From: Pseudoalteromonas neustonica | GTDB taxonomy: Bacteria > Pseudomonadota > Gammaproteobacteria > Enterobacterales > Alteromonadaceae | Assembly (NCBI RefSeq): GCF_001653135.1 | Contig: NZ_BDDS01000027.1 | Span: 1-37,733, forward strand | DNA: 37,733 nucleotides | Direction: 5' to 3' | Position numbers and translations under genes: made by a program | Shown: piece by piece, positions 31,600 through 37,733 of the stretch | Layout of the letters: each line of letters starts with the position of its first letter | Position numbering within the stretch: position 1 is the first letter of the stretch | The notes under the pieces: generated by a model | Seen by the model: only the letters and a program-made list of their open reading frames with translations | The model's database searches: none | What the model was told of the DNA's origin: nothing

Positions 31600-33444
31600 T
31601 TACTTAACAAATAATGCGTCAATAGTACCTTGTGCAAGAGGGTGGTAACCTGGGCGTGCATTTAAGTACACCTTGTTTGCCCACTCACGTTTACCATGTG
31701 TAACAAGTGCTTTGTACAGCGGTACAATTAGTTTACGACGACCAATGCCTGATAAATGATTATCAAGCGCCGGATAGATTGCTTGATAACCATTTCCTAC
31801 TGCAAGCATATACCATGCAAAAGCACGCTCTGCGTTGGTTGACTGCGTAAGATTAAATTCTGCATCTAACTCGGTCATTTTTTCAATGCTTAAATCGCGT
31901 GGTAGATTATTTAAAAAGTGTAACCACTCATGCACAGTCCAATTGTTTGTCGGTAGTTGCGCTGCGGTTGTGCTGCCTGTTAACCACGTTTGTGTTGCGT
32001 TATCTACTTTATCAAAGGCATCTGATGTTGGGTTTGGCGCGTCTGCGGGTAAACCTGGCTCAAAAATCCATTCGTTTACTTTATCCATGCTGACAACACC
32101 AGGATACTTTTCAATTAAGTTTGCTTTGATATAAGTTACAAACTCAGCTGTTGTGAGTGACTTAAATGAGAATTCGTTAAAGTAGGTCTTAACGAATGGG
32201 TCAAACTTATCGCGACCATATTTATTTTCAAGGTAAATTAAGAACAGCTGGCCTTTAGTGTATGGTACTGAGCTAAATGCATCATCTGGATCACGGCCAT
32301 TAAGTTTTAAGTTAAGACGGGTATCTGGTGCATCAATCGTTTTAAGTTGCGCGCGAAGGCCTGCTGCGTCGAGTGCTTGTTCCATTACGGCGCGGTCGCG
32401 ACCAAAAACTTCTTCCATAATGCGATTTTCAACGTATGAGGTAAAGCCTTCGTTTAACCATAAATCTTCCCACGTGGCATTCGTCACTAAGTTACCAGAC
32501 CAAGAATGAGCGAGTTCATGTGCTATCAGGTTAACTAAGCTTTTATCACCAGCAACAACCGTTGGCGTGATGAATGATAGACGTGGATTTTCCATGCCAC
32601 CGAATGGAAAACTTGGCGGTAGCATTAATAAGTCATAACGACCCCATGCATATTCACCGTACATTGCATTGGTTTTGTCGATCATTGCTTGGGTATCGTT
32701 AAACTCAGCAACCGATGCATCCAAAATAGTTGGCTCAGCAAAAATACCGGTTTGCTTAGACATAGCTTTAAATTCTAAATTACCAGCACCAATTGCAATT
32801 AAGTAAGGTGAGATGGCTTGAGGCATATCAAAAATGTAGTCACCGTCTTTATAAAGCGCATCTTTATTGTCGGCACTCATTACTGCACGCACATCTTTTG
32901 GCGTATGAATACGCGCAGAGTAAGTAACACGCATTGCTGGTGTATCTTGTACTGGGATCCAGCTGCGGGCATGAATTGCCTGTGATTGGCTGTACATAAA
33001 TGGATGCGTTTTGCTGGCCGTTTGCTCAGGTGTTAACCATTGTAAACCAGATGCCTCAGGGCGACTATTGTAATAAATACGAGCTTTTTGCGCTTGGCTT
33101 TTAAATGTAATGGTCAGTTTTGAGCCCTTAACATCATCGCGCTTAGCGAGCGTGTAAGAGGCTTTATGCCAGCCGCCGTTTTGATCTTGATACATTATTT
33201 TATCAATATCTAAGTCGCGCGTATCAAGTACGAGCGTTTTGCTGCTGTTATCTTGCCATTGTAATGTGTGCTCAACAAACCCTTCTAATTGCTTATCAGC
33301 AAAGTCGACATCTAAGTCGAGGTGTAGGTGAGTGGTAATAACATCATTAAGGTTTGCGTAAGTGTGTTCGTCAACAGCATTCGCCGTGGCGTGTGAGCAA
33401 GCGCCCGCCATGGCAAGGCTTAAAAAAATAGGTGTGAGTTTCAT
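31600..33444 (-). CDS. M1 family zinc aminopeptidase (leukotriene A4 hydrolase-like)
   Basis: The 614-residue protein has a signal peptide (~1-22) and so is exported; a Cys at 16 (AGAC) makes a poor lipobox. The N-terminal beta domain is followed by the catalytic domain: GGMEN (282-286), the zinc motif HELAHSW (His309, Glu310, His313) and NEGFTSYVE with Glu332. A C-terminal helical domain (~480-614) matches the LTA4H-type branch of M1, which includes cold-adapted aminopeptidases of marine bacteria. It removes N-terminal residues from peptides. It is a single gene with its own promoter region facing murB. Confidence 0.95.
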   Translation of the reverse strand: MKLTPIFLSLAMAGACSHATANAVDEHTYANLNDVITTHLHLDLDVDFADKQLEGFVEHTLQWQDNSSKTLVLDTRDLDIDKIMYQDQNGGWHKASYTLAKRDDVKGSKLTITFKSQAQKARIYYNSRPEASGLQWLTPEQTASKTHPFMYSQSQAIHARSWIPVQDTPAMRVTYSARIHTPKDVRAVMSADNKDALYKDGDYIFDMPQAISPYLIAIGAGNLEFKAMSKQTGIFAEPTILDASVAEFNDTQAMIDKTNAMYGEYAWGRYDLLMLPPSFPFGGMENPRLSFITPTVVAGDKSLVNLIAHELAHSWSGNLVTNATWEDLWLNEGFTSYVENRIMEEVFGRDRAVMEQALDAAGLRAQLKTIDAPDTRLNLKLNGRDPDDAFSSVPYTKGQLFLIYLENKYGRDKFDPFVKTYFNEFSFKSLTTAEFVTYIKANLIEKYPGVVSMDKVNEWIFEPGLPADAPNPTSDAFDKVDNATQTWLTGSTTAAQLPTNNWTVHEWLHFLNNLPRDLSIEKMTELDAEFNLTQSTNAERAFAWYMLAVGNGYQAIYPALDNHLSGIGRRKLIVPLYKALVTHGKREWANKVYLNARPGYHPLAQGTIDALFVK

Positions 33445-33588
33445 ATTGGCCTTGAACGGAAATAATAAGTGCAGGTTTTATATCATGATTGACCATCAGG
33501 GTTGAACAATTTTTACAATCAGGTGGCTTGCATAAACGATGATGAGTTACACTAGTATGATTAGTTATTGGTAACCTTTGAGGCTTTT

Positions 33589-34599
33589 GTGGCTCAGTCC
33601 CTGCAACCTTTTCATACGTTTTCTTTACCGAGTCAGTGCCCACAAATAAGTGTAATCACCGACAACAGACAATTGCAGCAGCAATCGTTTAGCCTGCCTT
33701 TTTGTATATTGGGAGAGGGCAGTAATACGGTTTTTTTAAATGACTACCAAGGTGTGGTTATTAAAATGGCTACCACAGGTATCACAGTAACGCAGCGTGT
33801 GCATGATTACTTGCTTGAGATTGCTGCAGGTGAAAACTGGCATCAATTGGTTGCTTATACGCTCAAGCAAGGTATGCCTGGGCTTGAAAATCTCGCGCTG
33901 ATCCCCGGTACTGTCGGGGCTGCTCCCGTGCAAAACATTGGTGCGTATGGTGTTGAACTGGCAAAGTTTGTTGAATATGTTGAGTATTTTGATATTGCCA
34001 GTAAGCAGTTTATTCGCTTATCTGCCGAGCAGTGTGAGTTTGGTTACCGTGACTCTATTTTTAAGCACGGATTAAAAAATAAAGCGGTAATTACTAAAGT
34101 GGCATTCGCTTTGCCTCAGTTGTGGCAACCAGAGTTAAGCTATGGTCCTTTGCAGCAGCTTGAACAAGTCACACCGCAAGCGGTTTTTGAACAAGTTATT
34201 AAAACACGCAACAGCAAATTACCCGACCCTTACGTGCTTGCTAATGCAGGGAGCTTCTTTAAAAACCCAATTATAGCAAACGCGCTACTCAATGAGTTGC
34301 TCCTAGTGTACCCGCAGTTGCCCCATTATTATTACGATGGCGAACATCATAAAGTGGCCGCTGGTTGGTTAATAGAGCAGGCTGGCTTAAAAGGTCACCG
34401 CATAGCGGGTATTGAGGTACATCAACAACAAGCACTGGTACTTGTTAATCATGGTAATAGTCGAGGGAGCGACCTTGTGACTATGGTTAAATACATCCAA
34501 CAGCAAGTTTGGCAGCGTTATCAAATAAAATTACAACACGAAGTACGGTTAATAAATGGCGATGCTGAGTACCTTATAAATTTAGAGGAGCCAGCATGA
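33589..34599 (+). CDS. murB: UDP-N-acetylenolpyruvoylglucosamine reductase
   Basis: MurB reduces UDP-GlcNAc-enolpyruvate to UDP-MurNAc with NADPH and FAD, the second committed step of peptidoglycan synthesis. I choose GTG 33589 because GAGG lies 5 bases upstream and the product starts MAQSLQPFHTF, like other MurB; the frame also has TTG 33568. Motifs are LGEGSNTVFL, the FAD-binding PGTVGAAPVQNIGAYG (~103-118), YRDSIFK, NAGSFFKNP and AAGWLIEQAGLKG. At 336 residues it is the type I (E. coli) form. Its stop overlaps the birA start by 4 bp. Confidence 0.95.
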   Translation: MAQSLQPFHTFSLPSQCPQISVITDNRQLQQQSFSLPFCILGEGSNTVFLNDYQGVVIKMATTGITVTQRVHDYLLEIAAGENWHQLVAYTLKQGMPGLENLALIPGTVGAAPVQNIGAYGVELAKFVEYVEYFDIASKQFIRLSAEQCEFGYRDSIFKHGLKNKAVITKVAFALPQLWQPELSYGPLQQLEQVTPQAVFEQVIKTRNSKLPDPYVLANAGSFFKNPIIANALLNELLLVYPQLPHYYYDGEHHKVAAGWLIEQAGLKGHRIAGIEVHQQQALVLVNHGNSRGSDLVTMVKYIQQQVWQRYQIKLQHEVRLINGDAEYLINLEEPA

Positions 34600-35588
34600 A
34601 GGCGCCAGATGGTAATAAGCTCGCAATTTTGAATGCCCTCAACCAAAGAGGCTTTATTTCGGGGCAATTATTAGGTGAACAACTGGGTATTAGCCGGGCT
34701 GCAGTCAGTAAGCACATTCAAAGCTTACAAGAGATGGGGTTAGATATTTTTAAAGTTAGCGGTAAGGGCTACAGTTTGAATAATACGGTTGGCTTACTTG
34801 ATCAAAATAAAATAGCGCAGTGTTACCAAGCACTTGGATCTCGTGGCGCGCAAGTTGAAGTACATCCTATTATCGATTCAACCAACAGTGAACTGATGCG
34901 TCGTATTGCAGCAAAACAAACACTAGACTCCGGCACTGTAATTGTGGCTGAAATGCAGCAGGCAGGGCGCGGGCGTCGTGGGCGAGTATGGCAGTCACCA
35001 TTTGGTGCAAACCTGTATTACAGTTATTTCTGGCGGTTAGATGACGGCCTACAAGCCGCAATGGGCATGTCTATCGCTGTTGGTTTGGCTGTTTACGATA
35101 CATTAAAAGCACTGTACCAGTTAGATATTGAGCTCAAGTGGCCCAATGATATTTACCTTAATAAAGAAAAGCTAGCAGGTGTTTTAGTTGAGCTCGATGG
35201 TCAACCACAAGGGCCGTGTCAGCTAGTAATCGGCATTGGTATTAACTTGCAAATGCCTGAGAGTTTTAGTCAGCAAATCGACCAAGCGTGGACAGATTTG
35301 AATCAACACTGTGAGCAAATAGATAAAAATCAGCTGGTGGCGCATTTAACCTATCACCTTGAGCTGCGTTTAGCACAGTACAGCCAAACGGGCCTGCATG
35401 ACATGTACCAACAATGGAATTTACTCAACGCCTTTGCTGGGCAGTGTGTGGAACTAAATACCGGGCATCGTAGCTGGCGTGGTATTTGTGAAGGCATTGA
35501 TGCTAACGGTGGTATTCGTATTCGCCAAGATGGCGAGGTTAAAAGTTATTTCGGTGGTGAAATTTCGTTACGCAAGGCGCAGCTATGA
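34596..35588 (+). CDS. birA: Biotin--protein ligase and biotin operon repressor
   Basis: The 330-residue protein joins an N-terminal winged helix (~8-60, LGEQLGISRAAVSKHIQSLQ) to a biotin ligase domain. Ligase motifs are DSTNSELMRR (~93), the biotinoyl-AMP loop GRGRRGRVWQSPFGANLYYS (~126-145), KWPNDIYL and KLAGVLVEL. A C-terminal SH3-like domain follows (~270-330). It charges biotin carboxyl carrier proteins, and the winged helix suggests repression of biotin genes, which are not in this window. It overlaps both murB and coaX by 4 bp (ATGA), so the three are one translationally coupled operon. Confidence 0.96.
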   Translation: MKAPDGNKLAILNALNQRGFISGQLLGEQLGISRAAVSKHIQSLQEMGLDIFKVSGKGYSLNNTVGLLDQNKIAQCYQALGSRGAQVEVHPIIDSTNSELMRRIAAKQTLDSGTVIVAEMQQAGRGRRGRVWQSPFGANLYYSYFWRLDDGLQAAMGMSIAVGLAVYDTLKALYQLDIELKWPNDIYLNKEKLAGVLVELDGQPQGPCQLVIGIGINLQMPESFSQQIDQAWTDLNQHCEQIDKNQLVAHLTYHLELRLAQYSQTGLHDMYQQWNLLNAFAGQCVELNTGHRSWRGICEGIDANGGIRIRQDGEVKSYFGGEISLRKAQL

Positions 35589-36280
35589 GATTACTGATTG
35601 ATGTAGGTAATACAGCACTTAAAGCAACGTTATATCAGCAAGGCGAAATTAAACCGTGTGATGTAAATACGCTGCCTTGGCCGCAAATTAACGAGCTTAT
35701 TTATGCCTGTGTTGGGAAAAGTGACCAGCTGCACGCCTTACTTGCGCAAGCTAATTTGCATAACGTGCCATGTTTTGAGGCTAAAGTAAGTAAAGAGCTC
35801 GGCGGTTTGCAATGCGCGTATCAACACTATGATAATTTAGGGATCGACCGCTGGCTTGCACTTATTGCCGTATTTGCATTATGGCCACAGCAAAATTGCA
35901 TAGTGGTAGACACCGGCACAGCCACAACAATTGACGTACTTACAGCACAAGGACAGCACCTAGGTGGTTGGATTTTACCTGGCCTTGATTTAATGACTCG
36001 CTCATTAACACAAAATACTCAGCGGGTATTCGATGATCAACATACCGAATTTAGTAATCAATTAGGCGTAAACACACCAAACGGTTTAAAAAATGGCGCA
36101 TTAGTGGCCACTATTGGTGCAGTTGAACAAGCTAAATTGCACTTAAGTGGTAAAAAACCACAATTAATTTTTGCTGGTGGTTATGCCAAGTTATTACAAG
36201 CGCAGTTTTCGGGCGCTGTTTTTGACTCGCAATTAGTCATGAAAGGCCTGAACCAGTGGTATTTATTGAATAATAAATAG
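35585..36280 (+). CDS. coaX: Type III pantothenate kinase
   Basis: CoaX phosphorylates pantothenate, the first step of coenzyme A synthesis, with ATP and a monovalent cation. The 231-residue protein has the ASKHA phosphate loop DVGNTALKATL (~5-15), LGIDRWLALI (~86-95), VVDTGTATTIDVL (~112-124) and the LGGWILPGLDLM stretch. The length is slightly short for the family but all main motifs are present. It ends the murB-birA-coaX operon; the tRNA promoter begins about 70 bp later. Confidence 0.95.
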   Translation: MRLLIDVGNTALKATLYQQGEIKPCDVNTLPWPQINELIYACVGKSDQLHALLAQANLHNVPCFEAKVSKELGGLQCAYQHYDNLGIDRWLALIAVFALWPQQNCIVVDTGTATTIDVLTAQGQHLGGWILPGLDLMTRSLTQNTQRVFDDQHTEFSNQLGVNTPNGLKNGALVATIGAVEQAKLHLSGKKPQLIFAGGYAKLLQAQFSGAVFDSQLVMKGLNQWYLLNNK

Positions 36281-36349
36281 AGAAAACATGGTTTTTGCCT
36301 GATTTGTGAGCATTTAACACATAAATTCATATTTTTTTTAATTTTACTG

Positions 36350-36387
36350 TTGCATCAACTCGCACCTTACTCTAATATCTCGCCCCG
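36350..36387 (+). promoter_or_regulatory. tRNA-tuf operon promoter with GC-rich discriminator
   Basis: TTGCAT (36350-36355) is followed after 17 bases by TAATAT (36373-36378; TCTAAT at 36371 is a shorter-spaced choice). The discriminator CTCGCCCC follows. GC-rich discriminators are typical of stable-RNA promoters under stringent control. It lies just before tRNA-Thr, after an AT-rich run (36325-36347) that could act as an UP element. Confidence 0.7.
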
Positions 36388-36399
36388 TACTAAAGCAGT

Positions 36400-36475
<76 letters not shown>

Positions 36476-36512
36476 CTTCTCTTATGAGTCGTGTTTAGTC
36501 AAGAATTATCGT

Positions 36513-36597
36513 GGAGGGGTTCCCGAGCGGCCAAAGGGATCAGACTGTAAATCTGACGGCTCAGCCTTCGCTGGTTCGAATCCAGCTCCCTCCACCA
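36513..36597 (+). tRNA. tyrU: tRNA-Tyr (anticodon GTA)
   Basis: The 85-nt tRNA has a long variable arm. The acceptor is GGAGGGG / TCCCTCC (last pair G:U), the anticodon stem-loop is CAGA-CTGTAAA-TCTG, and the CCA is encoded. The sequence TTCCCGAGCGGCCAAAGGGA is nearly identical to E. coli tRNA-Tyr. Confidence 0.97.
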
Positions 36598-36641
36598 CTT
36601 TATTCTTGACGGTTAGAGGTAGTTTAAGAACAGGTTCCTAA

Positions 36642-36717
<76 letters not shown>

Positions 36718-36729
36718 GTTTCTGGTGTT

Positions 36730-36805
36730 GCTGATATAGCTCAGTTGGTAGAGCGCACCCTTGGTAAGGGTGAGGTCGGCAGTTCGACTCTGCCTATCAG
36801 CACCA
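36730..36805 (+). tRNA. thrT: tRNA-Thr (anticodon GGT)
   Basis: The 76-nt cloverleaf has acceptor GCTGATA / TATCAGC, anticodon arm CACCC-TTGGTAA-GGGTG and an encoded A-CCA end. It lies 12 bp after tRNA-Gly and 135 bp before tuf. Confidence 0.97.
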
Positions 36806-36940
36806 GTCTAAGAATCTTCTTGAATACTTCCTTTATCTGTCAGAAAAAACTATTTGAAATTTGAAAAATTTAACTTAATCTACCTACTGGTGGATTATTT
36901 TCATATGTAATCTAGATACACAAAACTGATAGGTTCCGTC

Positions 36941-37733
36941 ATGGCAAAAGAAAAGTTTGAACGCGTAAAACCGCACGTAAACGTTGGTACAATCGGCCAC
37001 GTTGACCACGGTAAAACTACCCTAACTGCAGCAATCACTAACGTACTTGCAAAAGTATACGGTGGTGTAGCTAAAGACTTCGCATCAATCGATAACGCTC
37101 CAGAAGAGCGTGAGCGCGGTATCACAATTTCAACGTCTCACGTTGAATACGATACTCCTTCACGTCACTACGCACACGTAGATTGTCCTGGTCACGCCGA
37201 TTATGTTAAAAACATGATCACAGGTGCTGCTCAAATGGACGGCGCTATCTTAGTAGTTGCGGCTACTGACGGTCCTATGCCACAAACTCGTGAGCACATC
37301 CTACTTTCTCGCCAAGTTGGCGTTCCTTACATCATCGTGTTCATGAACAAATGTGACATGGTTGATGATGAAGAGCTACTTGAGCTAGTAGAAATGGAAG
37401 TTCGTGAACTTCTTTCTGAATACGATTTCCCTGGTGATGACTTACCACTAATCGCGGGTTCTGCGCTTAAAGCGTTAGAAGGCGAGAAAGAGTGGGAAGA
37501 CAAGATCGTTGAGCTTGCAGAAGCACTTGATACTTACATCCCAGAGCCAGAGCGTGACATCGATAAGCCATTCATCATGCCTATCGAAGACGTTTTCTCA
37601 ATCCAAGGTCGTGGTACTGTTGTAACTGGTCGTGTTGAAGCTGGTATCATCCGCATCAATGACGAAGTAGAAATTGTTGGTATCAATGATACAACTCGTT
37701 CTACTTGTACTGGTGTTGAAATGTTCCGTAAGC
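36941..37733 (+). CDS. tuf: Elongation factor Tu, N-terminal part (runs off the window)
   Basis: EF-Tu carries aminoacyl-tRNA to the ribosome as a GTPase. The first 264 codons are present and the gene continues past the window. Motifs are GHVDHGKTTL (~19-28), the switch segment ERGITIS (~58-64), DCPGHADY (~81-88) and NKCD (~136-139). The next domain begins at ~210 (PFIMPIEDVFSIQGRGTVVT). AGG lies about 8 bases before ATG. The codons are the strongly biased set of a highly expressed gene. It is the copy linked to four tRNAs, matching E. coli tufB. Confidence 0.98.
   Translation, partial: MAKEKFERVKPHVNVGTIGHVDHGKTTLTAAITNVLAKVYGGVAKDFASIDNAPEERERGITISTSHVEYDTPSRHYAHVDCPGHADYVKNMITGAAQMDGAILVVAATDGPMPQTREHILLSRQVGVPYIIVFMNKCDMVDDEELLELVEMEVRELLSEYDFPGDDLPLIAGSALKALEGEKEWEDKIVELAEALDTYIPEPERDIDKPFIMPIEDVFSIQGRGTVVTGRVEAGIIRINDEVEIVGINDTTRSTCTGVEMFRK

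Noticed and set aside
36901..37125. 74-codon minus-strand ORF
   Set aside because: It is antisense to the start of tuf; the tuf reading frame is certain.

Overview
The window looks like chromosomal DNA of a marine gammaproteobacterium, most likely Pseudoalteromonas or a close relative. The reasons are moderate-to-low G+C, a murB-birA-coaX / tRNA Thr-Tyr-Gly-Thr / tuf order, many TTG and GTG starts, and a family mix of M1 aminopeptidase, MASE1 and dCache sensors, and a yjfIJK-type cluster. The genus is inferred from gene content and style, not from a search. The window runs from the end of one translation-apparatus locus (3' end of 23S rRNA, 5S rRNA, terminator) to another (four tRNAs and the start of an EF-Tu gene).

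Region by region. (1) 1-383: end of an rRNA operon, with a REP-like palindrome in the 23S-5S spacer and related copies just downstream. (2) 384-2736: AT-rich accessory DNA with an unrecognised 450-residue protein and a small secreted protein broken by an in-frame TAA. (3) 3223-9287: a cluster of lipoprotein, double DUF350 membrane protein, membrane-anchored spermidine-synthase-like enzyme, YjfI (DUF2170), PspA/IM30-like YjfJ, YjfK (DUF2491), a ribbon-helix-helix-like protein and a tiny membrane protein. Two identical 13-bp palindromes precede yjfI. This is best read as an envelope-stress module. (4) 9299-10227: two tandem paralogous lipoproteins sharing a RACGGPS motif. (5) 10345-12147: a fagA-like gene and fumC behind a Fur-box-containing 47-bp inverted repeat, an iron-starvation fumarase unit. 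(6) 12193-18330: a small orphan gene, a DUF938 methyltransferase, and an overlapping operon of MASE1/CHASE hybrid histidine kinase, secreted alpha/beta hydrolase and FemAB-like acyltransferase.

(7) 18403-21297: an Lrp/AsnC regulator divergent from a two-gene operon of a PrnB/DUF1864 protein (IDO-like heme-enzyme superfamily) and a kynureninase-like PLP enzyme. This is the strongest candidate for an undescribed indole/tryptophan-type pathway. (8) 21286-30243: a DUF4124-type secreted coiled-coil protein, a chemoreceptor with eight exact 45-residue HAMP-like repeats, manC, a small membrane protein, a hybrid kinase with receiver and HPt domains, and a CsgD/VpsT-like LuxR regulator. (9) 30472-36280: hinT, a DUF2057 protein, an M1 aminopeptidase, and the overlapping murB-birA-coaX operon. 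(10) 36350-37733: a tRNA-tuf transcription unit with a GC-rich discriminator promoter.

No transposase, integrase, CRISPR array or phage genes were seen. The two gene-free stretches above 300 bp (384-848 and 2737-3222) are described as features.
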